A DNA stretch of 64,000 bases from Chloroflexota bacterium (GCA_005889405.1 VBFY01000063.1:124001-188000), one strand, 5' to 3'. Positions 19,475-27,709 are shown, counted from the stretch's first letter. The notes: generated by a model from the letters alone, not told the origin. Translations and numbers: made by a program.

Positions 19475-20782
19475 ATGGACGCGGCCGAGGCTCTTCGAGG
19501 CGCCGTCATCGCGTTCGTTCTGGTGATCGCGAACGGATTTTTCGTTGCCTCGGAGTATTCCTTCGTCCGGGTCCGCGCCACGCAGCTGGATGAGCTGGCG
19601 CGGGCTGGTAGCGTGCGCGCGAAGCTCGCGGCGCGCATCGCCGATCGGCTCGACAGCTACATCTCCGCGGCTCAGCTGGGCATCACGCTCGCCTCACTGG
19701 CGATCGGGTGGATCGGCGAGCCCGCGATCGCGGCGCTCGTCGCACCGATCCTCGGCTGGCTGCCGGAGCCGCTGTTCCATCTCGTCGCCTTCGCGCTCGC
19801 GTTCGGGGCGATCACCTATGCGCACATCGTGATCGGCGAGCTCGCGCCGAAATACCTCGCCATCCAGCGCGCCGTACAGCTCGCGCTGCTGTTCGCGTAT
19901 CCCTTTGACCTCTTCTACCGTCTCGTCTACCCCATCAACTGGTTCGTGAACAGCAGCGCGAACTCGCTGCTGCGCTGGATCGGCATCACGCCGCGCGCGG
20001 ACCTGAACGTCCACAGCGACGAAGAGCTCCGGATGCTCGTCGCCGCATCGGCGCGCCAAGGCGTGCTCCAGGAGAGCGAGCGGCTCATCGTCGGGAACGC
20101 GCTCGATTTCGCCGACACGCTCGTTCGTCAGGTGATGGTCCCGCGCACCGAGATCGTCGCCGTGCCGGAAGAGCTCGACCTCGCCGGGCTCATCGCGGTG
20201 GCGCGGCAACATCGTCTTTCGCGCTTCCCGGTGTACCGCGACGACCTGGACCACATCGTGGGCGTCGTCCACGTCAAGGATTTGGTCGGCGTGGACCGCA
20301 GCTCGCGGGCCAAGGCCCACGACATCATGCGGCGAGTGCCGGCGATCCCCGAGACGCTACGCCTGGACCAGGCGCTCGCGGAGTTCCGGCGGCAGCACGC
20401 CCAGCTTGCGATCGTCATCGACGAGTACGGCGGGACGGCGGGCCTCGTGACGCTCGAGGACGTGCTGGAGGAGCTGGTCGGCGAGGTCGGCGACGAGTTC
20501 GAGAAGGACACGTCGCCGCCGATCCGCGAGGAGGCGCCCGGGACCTACGTCGTCGACGGCCTGGTCGGCCTCGCCGAGCTGCGTGAGCGTCTGCACCTCG
20601 CGCTCACCGACGAGCCGTACGACACGGTCGGCGGCATGGTGTTCGGTCGGCTGGGCCGCGTTGCGCAGGTCGGCGACTCCGTCGAGGTCGAGGGGTACCG
20701 CTTCCAGGTCACCGGCGTCGATGGTCGGCGCGTGTCGCAGGTCCGCGTGCAGCGTGCGCGACCACCGCGGAAGGCCGCCTGA
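19475..20782 (+). CDS. Hemolysin/CorC-like transporter (CNNM + CBS + CorC_HlyC)
   Basis: NGFFVASEYSFVRVRATQL, VMVPRTEIVAVP, IDEYGGTAGLVTLEDVLEELVGEV, DTVGGMVFG. Confidence 0.92.
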   Translation: MDAAEALRGAVIAFVLVIANGFFVASEYSFVRVRATQLDELARAGSVRAKLAARIADRLDSYISAAQLGITLASLAIGWIGEPAIAALVAPILGWLPEPLFHLVAFALAFGAITYAHIVIGELAPKYLAIQRAVQLALLFAYPFDLFYRLVYPINWFVNSSANSLLRWIGITPRADLNVHSDEELRMLVAASARQGVLQESERLIVGNALDFADTLVRQVMVPRTEIVAVPEELDLAGLIAVARQHRLSRFPVYRDDLDHIVGVVHVKDLVGVDRSSRAKAHDIMRRVPAIPETLRLDQALAEFRRQHAQLAIVIDEYGGTAGLVTLEDVLEELVGEVGDEFEKDTSPPIREEAPGTYVVDGLVGLAELRERLHLALTDEPYDTVGGMVFGRLGRVAQVGDSVEVEGYRFQVTGVDGRRVSQVRVQRARPPRKAA

Positions 20783-20836
20783 CCTCGTTGATCAAACCGT
20801 TACCAGTCCGTAACGAGCTGCCCGCCGCTTGACCGC

Positions 20837-20851
20837 TGGCACGTGCGTTGC
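20837..20851 (+). promoter_or_regulatory. Exact sigma-54-type -24/-12 match (TGGCACG-N4-TTGC)
   Basis: TGGCACGTGCGTTGC, 14 bp before the small ORF at 20865. Confidence 0.4.
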
Positions 20852-20864
20852 TTGTAGGTAGCAC

Positions 20865-21023
20865 GTGCTTGATCTGTTGACCAACGACAGCGTGATCTTC
20901 ATCTTCGGGGCAGTCGGTCTGGCAACGACGGCCGTCTCGATCATCCGCGACGCCCGCAACCAGCGCGAGAGCGTCGCCCAGACCCGCGTGCCCGTCGTCG
21001 CGGACCGCGCCGGCGAGTCTTAG
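20865..21023 (+). CDS. Small (52 aa) putative membrane protein
   Basis: GTG ORF MLDLLTNDSVIFIFGAVGLATTAVSIIRDARNQRESVAQTRVPVVADRAGES; one hydrophobic helix; below ORF-track cutoff. Confidence 0.4.
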   Translation: MLDLLTNDSVIFIFGAVGLATTAVSIIRDARNQRESVAQTRVPVVADRAGES

Positions 21024-21199
21024 CCGCCCCCGAACAGCGAGCGGACGAACCCGGCGAGCGCCTCCCATCGCTGGACCCAGTACTGCTGCGCCCTGGGGTC
21101 CAGCAGCACGAACAGTCCCGTGGCCGCCGCCGTGACCAGCCCCGTCATCAGGACGAAGGAGACGACGCTGCTTCGTCCTGACAGCTTCTGGTCGGTCAC
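21020..21199 (-). CDS. Small (59 aa) single-span membrane protein coupled to parB
   Basis: Manual translation MTDQKLSGRSSVVSFVLMTGLVTAAATGLFVLLDPRAQQYWVQRWEALAGFVRSLFGGG*; GTGA overlap with parB stop. Confidence 0.58.
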   Translation of the reverse strand: MTDQKLSGRSSVVSFVLMTGLVTAAATGLFVLLDPRAQQYWVQRWEALAGFVRSLFGGG

Positions 21200-22146
21200 G
21201 CGCGGCCGGCGCTCCGCAGTCGCGCTACCAGGTTGTCCAGCCGAGCCCTCGAGATCGTGAGGAACTTCGCCAGGTTCTGCCGGTCGCTTTCCGGGATCGT
21301 GAGCTTGCCGTCCTCGCCCACGGCCCGCGACAGCTCCGCGAGCGCCTCGTTCAGCTTGCGCGTCGCCGTGATGAGCGCGTCGTCCCGCAATGCGGGGATG
21401 GCTGGCTCGGCCTTCGCGCTTCTCGCCTGCGGGTTGAGGATCCGCTCGACGCGGTCGTGCAGGCGGATGAGCGTCAGTTGCCCGGCGAGGATCTGTTTCG
21501 CGAGCGAGCGACGACGTCGCTTGTCCTCGAGCTTCATCAGCTCGTACGCCGCCGAAAGCGTGTCATACCGCTTCGCGACCATCTCGCGCACGTCGTCCGG
21601 TGCGCTCGCGAGGCGCAGCCGGTTCTCGACGTAGCCCTTGTCCTTGCCAAGCTTCCCCGCGAGCTGGCGGATGGAGTATCCGAGCTCGTCGGTCATCTTC
21701 TTGTAGATCACCGCCTCATCGAGGGGCGAGAGGTCCTCGCGCTGGAGGTTCTCGATGAGCGCGATCTCGAGGGCGGTCGCGTCGTCGAAGCGCTCGACGA
21801 TCGCCGGGATCGTTTCCTTGCCTGCGATCTTCGACGAACGCCAGCGCCGTTCGCCGGCGATGATCTCGTACTGATCCCCTGACGGTCGGACGAGGATCGG
21901 CTGGAGCACTCCGTGCTCCTTGATCGACGCCGCGAGCTCCTGCAGCGTTTCCTCGTGCCAGGTCATGCGGGGCTGCGACGGGTTCGGGACGACCTTCTCG
22001 AGCGGTAGTTCGCGCACCGCTGTCGGCGTCCGTGCCGCGAGAAGGCTGATGATGCCGGGCTGCGCGTTCGACTCCTGCTGGAAGATGCGGCTGCCGGCGT
22101 CGCGGAACGATTTCTTGCTGTGAGAAGCGGGACTACTTGTGAGCAC
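21196..22146 (-). CDS. parB: Chromosome partitioning protein ParB
   Basis: PNPSQPRMTWHEETLQELAASIKEHGVLQPILVRP..YEIIAGERRWRSSKIAG..ALIENLQREDLSPLDEA. Confidence 0.94.
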   Translation of the reverse strand: MLTSSPASHSKKSFRDAGSRIFQQESNAQPGIISLLAARTPTAVRELPLEKVVPNPSQPRMTWHEETLQELAASIKEHGVLQPILVRPSGDQYEIIAGERRWRSSKIAGKETIPAIVERFDDATALEIALIENLQREDLSPLDEAVIYKKMTDELGYSIRQLAGKLGKDKGYVENRLRLASAPDDVREMVAKRYDTLSAAYELMKLEDKRRRRSLAKQILAGQLTLIRLHDRVERILNPQARSAKAEPAIPALRDDALITATRKLNEALAELSRAVGEDGKLTIPESDRQNLAKFLTISRARLDNLVARLRSAGRA

Positions 22147-22903
22147 CGATCACCTCCCTCGCGAGGTCGGCGAAACTCTTCGCCGCGTCGGACCTGGGTT
22201 CGTAGACTCCGATCGGCACGCCCGCGGTGGGCGCCTCGCCGATCTTCACTGACTGACGGATGACGGTCTCGAAGACCTGATGATCTCCGAGCTCGCGCAG
22301 CGAGTCGAGCATGTCGCGTCCGAGGATCGTGCGCGAGTCGTAGAACGTCGGCAGCAGTCCGAGCACTTTCAACTTCGGATTGAGCCGGGCCTGCACGGTC
22401 TTGATGATCTTGAGAAGCGCGGCGACGCCTTTGAGCGCGTAATACTGCGTTTGTACCGGGATGATCACGCCGTTCGCCGCGACGAGCGCATTGAGCGTGA
22501 GCAGTCCCAGGGTCGGCGGGCAGTCGATGAGGATGTAGGCGTAGCGCTGGACGACGTCCTGGCTGAGCTTGTCACGCAGGGCCATCTCGCGACCGATCGC
22601 GTTGAAGAGCTCTACTTCCGCGGATGAAAGCTCGAGCGTCGCTGGCGCGACGTCGAGGTTCCTGGTCTTCGTCGGTCGGATGATGGACGTGAGCTTGAGG
22701 TCGGGGTCGATCAAGACATTCGCGATGTTCTTGTCGACCGTGTTCAAGTCGATACCGAGACCGACGGTGAGATTCGCCTGCGGATCGAGATCGAGGCACA
22801 GAACGCGATGACCGAGCGACGCGAGCGCGCCGCCCAAGTTGATGGTGCACGTCGTTTTTCCGACGCCACCCTTCTGGTTCGCGACCGCGATGACCGTTCC
22901 CAC
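22133..22903 (-). CDS. parA: Chromosome partitioning ATPase ParA/Soj
   Basis: ANQKGGVGKTTCTINLGGALA, LCLDLDPQANLT, ILIDCPPTLGLLTLNAL; GTG start. Confidence 0.95.
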   Translation of the reverse strand: MGTVIAVANQKGGVGKTTCTINLGGALASLGHRVLCLDLDPQANLTVGLGIDLNTVDKNIANVLIDPDLKLTSIIRPTKTRNLDVAPATLELSSAEVELFNAIGREMALRDKLSQDVVQRYAYILIDCPPTLGLLTLNALVAANGVIIPVQTQYYALKGVAALLKIIKTVQARLNPKLKVLGLLPTFYDSRTILGRDMLDSLRELGDHQVFETVIRQSVKIGEAPTAGVPIGVYEPRSDAAKSFADLAREVIGAHK

Positions 22904-23091
22904 GCGCTTCCTCCCGTCGTTTCCGTCCCCGGAACGACGCGCACGTGCGGAAGCGGTGCACGTGACTCCCCTCGCGGCGCCCGACCTAGCATAGCCCGAC
23001 TTTTGCAAAGACAACGTACAGACGGCGGGGAACGGTTCGCCGGAGGCGCCACGTCCCGGTCTCGGCTGGCGGAGTCAGCCCGTTTTCGAGC

Positions 23092-23706
23092 TCAGAGGGT
23101 CACGTAGGCGGCGGTGCCGATGACGATCCCGCTCACGATGCCGATGACGATGAAGACAACGATCACGGCAACCACCACCGCGACGGTGTAGCTCATCGCC
23201 TTCTCCGCTGGGACCTTCATGACCGCCGGTAGCCCGAGGTAGAGCAGGTACAGGCCGTAGATACCGAGGATCGAGAGGGGGCTGAGGGCGGGTATCAGCG
23301 CGAAGATCCCGGCGACCCACTGCGCTGTGCTCGAGTAGGCCGAGACCTTGAAGGCCTGGGTCAGGTCGCGAGTTCCGCCATACCGCGGCGCAAAGTAGTC
23401 GATCACCCTGGCCACGACGTACGTTCCGAGTAGGGACAGGCCGAAACTGACGATCGCGCCGACGATCGCGTTGGTGATCGGCACCCGAACCGCGCCGAGG
23501 ATCGGTTGGTTCGTGCCGATGAGGGCCCCACCGATGGCGTTCGCCACCGGCCCGATGGCCGCGAGCGGGATCACATAGGACCGAAAGACCGTCGCGATAT
23601 CGGTCTTCTCTGCCGCGATGACGGGCCACTCCTGCTTCGGCTTCATCAGGATCGCCTTGACGCGATCGACCAGGGCCACAGACTTGACCCCCTCGGCTGA
23701 CGACAT
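23092..23706 (-). CDS. Yip1-family membrane protein
   Basis: KAILMKPKQEWPVIAAEKTDIATVFRSYVIPLAAIGP plus several TM segments. Confidence 0.8.
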   Translation of the reverse strand: MSSAEGVKSVALVDRVKAILMKPKQEWPVIAAEKTDIATVFRSYVIPLAAIGPVANAIGGALIGTNQPILGAVRVPITNAIVGAIVSFGLSLLGTYVVARVIDYFAPRYGGTRDLTQAFKVSAYSSTAQWVAGIFALIPALSPLSILGIYGLYLLYLGLPAVMKVPAEKAMSYTVAVVVAVIVVFIVIGIVSGIVIGTAAYVTL

Positions 23707-23733
23707 GACGTGATCCTCCCTCAGAGGCCTGAA

Positions 23734-23898
23734 GCGGCCGCCATCGCGGCCGCGCTACGGCCTTCGTCGCAGATAATGCGCCTGGTGGCTGTCACGATGT
23801 CAGCCCGGATGGCTCGGCGACATCTCGTGCGGGCCCGTATCGCTTCGCTCACGGGCCCGTCGTCGGGCTGTTGCGACCATACGATGGTCGCGCAGCCC
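23734..23898. other. Cluster of four intergenic hairpins upstream of the tRNA
   Basis: GCGGCCGC-catc-GCGGCCGC; GATGTC-AGCC..GGCT-..GACATC; CGGGCCCGT..ACGGGCCCG; GGGCTG-tt-GCGACCAT-acg-ATGGTCGC-g-CAGCCC. Confidence 0.7.
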
Positions 23899-23903
23899 TC
23901 CTA

Positions 23904-23977
23904 GGGCCCGTAGCTCAGAGGTCTAGAGCGGCGGACTCATAATCTGCTGGTCCTTGGTTCGAATCCAAGCGGGCCCA
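23904..23977 (+). tRNA. tRNA with CAU anticodon (probably elongator Met; Ile2 not excluded)
   Basis: GGGCCCG/CGGGCCC acceptor, GCGGA-CTCATAA-TCTGC anticodon arm, GGTTCGAATCC T-arm; CCA not encoded. Confidence 0.93.
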
Positions 23978-24015
23978 CCGGTCACGGCGACGGGCCAACG
24001 CCTCGGGAGGGTGCT

Positions 24016-24972
24016 CTGAGCGTCTCGCTCGCGGACGTCGAGCACGCCCGTGACGTCGTCAAGACGCACATCACCCGAACACCGCTCCTTACCAGCCGTT
24101 CGCTCGGTGAGCGCATCGGCGCGCGAGCCTTCCTGAAGGCCGAGAATCTCCAGCGCACCGGTTCGTTCAAGCCCCGCGGTGCCGTGCACGCGATCCTCGG
24201 CCTCAGCGACGCGCAGCGCGCGAACGGGATCGTGACGATGAGCGCCGGCAACGCCGCTCAGGCCATCGCCTACGCCGGCCGCGCGGTCGGCGCGAAGGTG
24301 ACGGTCGCGATGCCCCAGTCCGCGCCGAAAACGAAGGTCGAGGCGACCCGTGGCTACGGCGCGCAGATCATCTTCGCCCCGGACATGCTGGGCCTCCGTG
24401 CCCTCGTCAAGGAGATACAGGAGCGCCAGGGCTCTTACTTCCTTCATCCGTATGACGACGACGGGATGATCGCCGGCCACGGCACCTGCGCCCTGGAGGT
24501 CCTCGACGATCTTCCGGACGCCGACCTGTTCGTGGTGGGCGTCGGCGGCGGCGGTCTGATCTCCGGCATCGCGGTCGCCGTGACGGAGAAACGCCCGCGT
24601 GCGCGTGTGGTCGGTGTCGAGCCGGAAGGGGCCAACGCCGTGCGGAGGGCGCTCGACGCCGGGGCGCCGGTGCCGCTGGAGCGCGTTCAGACCGTCGCCG
24701 ACGGCCTCGCGGCTCCGATCGCGGGCGTTCGCAATCTCGAGATCATCCGTCGCAGGGTCGCGGACGTGGTCGTCGTATCGGACGATGTGATCGTGGAAGG
24801 CGTGCGTTTCCTCGCGTCACGCGCCAGGCTGGTGGCGGAGCCCGCTGGAGGCGCGGCCGTCGGTGCGCTCCTCGCCGGGCGCGTCGCTGTTCGGCCCGGC
24901 GAGAACGTCGTCGCCGTCGTGTCGGGCGGTAACGTCGATCTGTCGCGTCTGGCCGAGTTCTTCACGGCGTGA
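24016..24972 (+). CDS. Threonine ammonia-lyase / PLP-dependent dehydratase
   Basis: KAENLQRTGSFKPRGAVHAI, SAGNAAQAIAYAGRAVGAKVTVAMP, GVGGGGLISGIAVAV; proposed CTG start with SD GGGAGGG, because the first canonical start (24184) lies after the PLP lysine motif. Confidence 0.9.
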   Translation: MSVSLADVEHARDVVKTHITRTPLLTSRSLGERIGARAFLKAENLQRTGSFKPRGAVHAILGLSDAQRANGIVTMSAGNAAQAIAYAGRAVGAKVTVAMPQSAPKTKVEATRGYGAQIIFAPDMLGLRALVKEIQERQGSYFLHPYDDDGMIAGHGTCALEVLDDLPDADLFVVGVGGGGLISGIAVAVTEKRPRARVVGVEPEGANAVRRALDAGAPVPLERVQTVADGLAAPIAGVRNLEIIRRRVADVVVVSDDVIVEGVRFLASRARLVAEPAGGAAVGALLAGRVAVRPGENVVAVVSGGNVDLSRLAEFFTA

Positions 24973-25373
24973 AGCGCGCCGTCCTGTACGCCGACGGCGC
25001 GGCGCGCGGCAACCCTGGTCCCGCCGGTTCGGGTGCCGCATTGGTCGACGAGAACGGACGCGTCGTCGTAGAGGCGATGCGCCATCTCGGTCATGCGACG
25101 AACAACGTGGCCGAATACACCGCGCTGATCATCGGCCTCGAGGCGGCGCGCAAACATCACGTCGAAGATCTCGAGGTTCGCATGGACTCGAAGCTCGTCG
25201 TCGAGCAGATGAATGGGAAGTGGCGCATCCGGCACCCGAACATCCGTCCCCTTGCGCTCCGGGCGGGTGAGCTGCTCGCGCTGTTCCCCAAGCGGAGCAT
25301 CCGTCACATTCCGCGCGAACAGAATTCGATCGCGGACCTCCTCGCGAACCGTGCGATCGACGAGGCGCGATGA
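24969..25373 (+). CDS. rnhA: Ribonuclease HI-like protein
   Basis: LYADGAARGNPGPAGSGAAL, TNNVAEYTALIIGLEAA, RMDSKLVVEQMNGKWRI. Confidence 0.92.
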   Translation: MKRAVLYADGAARGNPGPAGSGAALVDENGRVVVEAMRHLGHATNNVAEYTALIIGLEAARKHHVEDLEVRMDSKLVVEQMNGKWRIRHPNIRPLALRAGELLALFPKRSIRHIPREQNSIADLLANRAIDEAR

Positions 25374-26137
25374 GCGAGAGCGAGGACCCGCTCGCCTCGC
25401 TCGTCACGCGGAGCGTGGGCGGCGATGTCCAGGGCGTGCGCGCCGAGGAGCTCGTCGCGGAGGACGGGCTCGAGCGCAAACGTCTGCGATTCACACGCGA
25501 CGGTCACGCGACGACCGCGCTCTTCGAGCGAAGTCCGAGGGGCATCGTCATGGAGGCACAGGTCCTGCCGTTCCTCGCGCGCAAAACTCCGCATGTGCCG
25601 CGCGTCCACTCGCGCGGGATCCCGCCGGCGCATACGTCGCTCGGCCCGTGGCTCCTGCTGGAAGACCTCGGCGATGCCGCGAACGCGTGCGACGGTGATG
25701 CGACCGACGTCATTCGCGCGAAGATCGCGGTCGAGCGCGCCGTCGCGGCCGACGGTCCGGCGCTACGCGCGCTCGGCGTCCCGGTCCGCACCCCCCTGGA
25801 CGTCGTGCGCCAGGAGAGCGGCGACGCGAACGCCGAAGAGGCCGCGGTCGAGCTCGGTGCTTGGCCGGTCGCACTGGTGCACGGCGATCTCACCTGCGAG
25901 CGCGCTCGGCGGGCCGAACGCGGCGTCGTACTGATGCGCTGGTCCGCGGCGCACCTGGGCTGCGGTCTGCTCGACGCCATTCGTCTCGCCGCCGACCTGC
26001 GCGAACGCGGACGCACGCGCGACGCGGACGTGATCATCGAAACATACGTCGCCGAGGGCGGCGGGCCGACCGATGACGCGCTCGTGCGCGCGGCGAAGCG
26101 GATGGATGCCCTCCTTCGCGATGCTCGCCGCCGTTAG
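25370..26137 (+). CDS. APH/choline-kinase-like protein with degenerate catalytic motifs
   Basis: LVHGDLTCERARRAERGVVLMRWSAAHLGCGLLDAIRLA resembles LVHGDLxxxN...xxDW..AxxGxxxxD. Confidence 0.5.
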   Translation: MSESEDPLASLVTRSVGGDVQGVRAEELVAEDGLERKRLRFTRDGHATTALFERSPRGIVMEAQVLPFLARKTPHVPRVHSRGIPPAHTSLGPWLLLEDLGDAANACDGDATDVIRAKIAVERAVAADGPALRALGVPVRTPLDVVRQESGDANAEEAAVELGAWPVALVHGDLTCERARRAERGVVLMRWSAAHLGCGLLDAIRLAADLRERGRTRDADVIIETYVAEGGGPTDDALVRAAKRMDALLRDARRR

Positions 26138-26146
26138 AATGGTGGT

Positions 26147-26432
26147 CCGAGCAGGCCAGACGGTCGCGGCGGCGAAAGCCGTCGAGGAAAGTCCGGACTC
26201 CACAGGGCAGGGAAGCGGGTAACACCCGTCCGCCGCGAGGCGAGGACCAGCGCCACAGTGACGATCCGCGCAAGCGGGTGAAACGAGGCAAGCTCTTCCC
26301 GGAGCAAGGCGATGTATGGGGGCGATGGCGTGGCCCGCGCCGTCCCCGGGTGCGCCGCTAGAGGCGGAGGGTGACCTCCGTCCCAGAGAGATGACCGTCC
26401 ACGACGGGATCCGGCTTATTGGCCTGCTCGGG
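26147..26432 (+). ncRNA. rnpB: RNase P RNA (bacterial type A, compact)
   Basis: GAGGAAAGTCCGGACTCCACAGGGCAG, AAGCGGGTGAAACGAGGCAAG, AGAGAGATGACCGTCCACGACGGGATCCGGCTTA; terminal CCGAGCAGGCC/GGCCTGCTCGG pairing. Confidence 0.95.
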
Positions 26433-26487
26433 TCTTCATCCAGAATCGATCCCGCGCCGTACTGTGGCTGTACACGAGGAGGTGTCT

Positions 26488-27045
26488 ATGCGTCTTCTTG
26501 CGGGTCTCGCTGCCGGGGTGCTCGTTCTGAGCGCCTGCGGGAGCGCTGCCGTCGCTCCGACCGCGTCTCCGACCGTCGCGGCCACACCCACGCCGACCCC
26601 GGCCCCGACCCCACAGCTCAAGTTCGTCTTCACGGCCGACCTCAAGCCGTCGAATGAGGTTCCCCCGATCACCACCCCCGAGGCTTCGTGCTCGGGCAAG
26701 GGCACGTTCACGCTGACCACGACCAAGGACGCGAGCGGCACCATCACCGCGGCCAACGCGTTGTTCGAGACCGACATCACCGGCTGCCCGACCAGTACGG
26801 CGATCAACATCGGACACATCCACAAGGGCGCCGCGGGCGTCAACGGCAACGTCGTCGTGAACTCCGGACTTGCGGCCGGCGAGCTCACACTCACTGCCGG
26901 CGCGGGGAAGATCAACAAGACGCAGCCCGTTGTCGATCCGGCCCTCGCCACCGACATCATCGCCAACCCGGCGAACTACTACATGAACTGGCACTCCACG
27001 CTGGCTCCTGGAGGAGTCATTCGAGGTCAGCTCGTCAAGATGTAA
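26488..27045 (+). CDS. CHRD domain lipoprotein
   Basis: Lipobox MRLLAGLAAGVLVLSACGS; LKPSNEVPPI..INIGHIHKGAAGVNGNVVV..YYMNWHSTLAPGGVIRGQL. Confidence 0.87.
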   Translation: MRLLAGLAAGVLVLSACGSAAVAPTASPTVAATPTPTPAPTPQLKFVFTADLKPSNEVPPITTPEASCSGKGTFTLTTTKDASGTITAANALFETDITGCPTSTAINIGHIHKGAAGVNGNVVVNSGLAAGELTLTAGAGKINKTQPVVDPALATDIIANPANYYMNWHSTLAPGGVIRGQLVKM

Positions 27046-27199
27046 TCGCGCCGCTTCGCGGCGCTCATCTGCTTGGCGTGTGGCTTCGTGACGCCGAAGT
27101 AGCGAACGTCCGTCCTCCGCTGGAACGCCCCTTGGTCTCGGCCGAGGGGCGTTCGCGTAAGAGGCGCGAACTGCGCGCAAGCGACCGCCGCATCGCCCA

Positions 27200-27214
27200 T
27201 GGCACGCACCTTGC
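27200..27214 (+). promoter_or_regulatory. Exact sigma-54-type -24/-12 match (TGGCACG-N4-TTGC)
   Basis: TGGCACGCACCTTGC; AGGAGG at about 27231 and ATG at 27245 are well spaced downstream. Confidence 0.5.
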
Positions 27215-27244
27215 GAGCCACACGCGGCAAAGGAGGTGCGGGCA

Positions 27245-27397
27245 ATGCTGTGGACCATCGTCCTGGTCCTTCTCGTCCTCTGGTTGCTCGGCGTCGTGGC
27301 ACTGCCCACGGCAGGCGCGCTCATCCACATCCTGCTTGTGATCGCCCTCGTCGTGCTCATCTTGCAGTTGCTCAGCGGCCGACGAGTCGCGCTTTAG
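27245..27397 (+). CDS. lmo0937-family small membrane protein
   Basis: MLWTIVLVLLVLWLLGVVALPTAGALIHILLVIALVVLILQLLSGRRVAL with SD AGGAGG. Confidence 0.78.
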   Translation: MLWTIVLVLLVLWLLGVVALPTAGALIHILLVIALVVLILQLLSGRRVAL

Positions 27398-27408
27398 CAC
27401 GGTGCTGA

Positions 27409-27438
27409 AACGGGCGAGGGGTGACCTTCGCCCGTTTT
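27409..27438 (+). terminator. Rho-independent terminator
   Basis: AACGGGCGA-ggggtgacc-TTCGCCCGTTTTCTT directly after the lmo0937-like gene. Confidence 0.78.
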
Positions 27439-27457
27439 CTTCGTCGGTCTCGAGGCG

Positions 27458-27486
27458 TTGACGGCCCACACTCTCGTTGCTATCGT
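27458..27486 (+). promoter_or_regulatory. Sigma-70-type promoter candidate
   Basis: TTGACG-N17-TATCGT. Confidence 0.5.
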
Positions 27487-27534
27487 GCCCCACTGGCACG
27501 CTCACCGCGTGACACGCTGAAAGGAAGTGGCGCA

Positions 27535-27618
27535 GTGCTCATCGACGCAAATGCGCGCACCGGTAACGCCGGCGGAATTGTTCCGCGGCGGAGCCTGCCC
27601 ACTACCCGAATGGTCTAG
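27535..27618 (+). CDS. Putative 27-aa leader peptide (uORF)
   Basis: SD AAGGAAG, GTG start, MLIDANARTGNAGGIVPRRSLPTTRMV*. Confidence 0.4.
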   Translation: MLIDANARTGNAGGIVPRRSLPTTRMV

Positions 27619-27645
27619 CGACCCGACTCCCGCTTCGTGACCTTC

Positions 27646-27680
27646 GGACCGTGGGCATCGAGAGGGACCCACGGTCTTTT
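27646..27680 (+). terminator. Intrinsic terminator / attenuator hairpin before ABC exporter
   Basis: GACCGTGGG-catcgagaggga-CCCACGGTC-TTTT, 30 bp before GTG 27710. Confidence 0.7.
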
Positions 27681-27709
27681 GGTTCCAAGAAAACGACGGG
27701 AGAAACGAA

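Noticed and set aside
22940-22975. Possible parS site (GGTGCACGTGACTC) near parA
   Set aside because: Only the CACGTG core matches; flanks do not form the TGTTTC/GAAACA palindrome.
27488-27680. T-box riboswitch interpretation of the ABC exporter leader
   Set aside because: No convincing T-box sequence or Stem I motifs, and the downstream gene is not amino-acid related; the uORF/terminator reading fits better.
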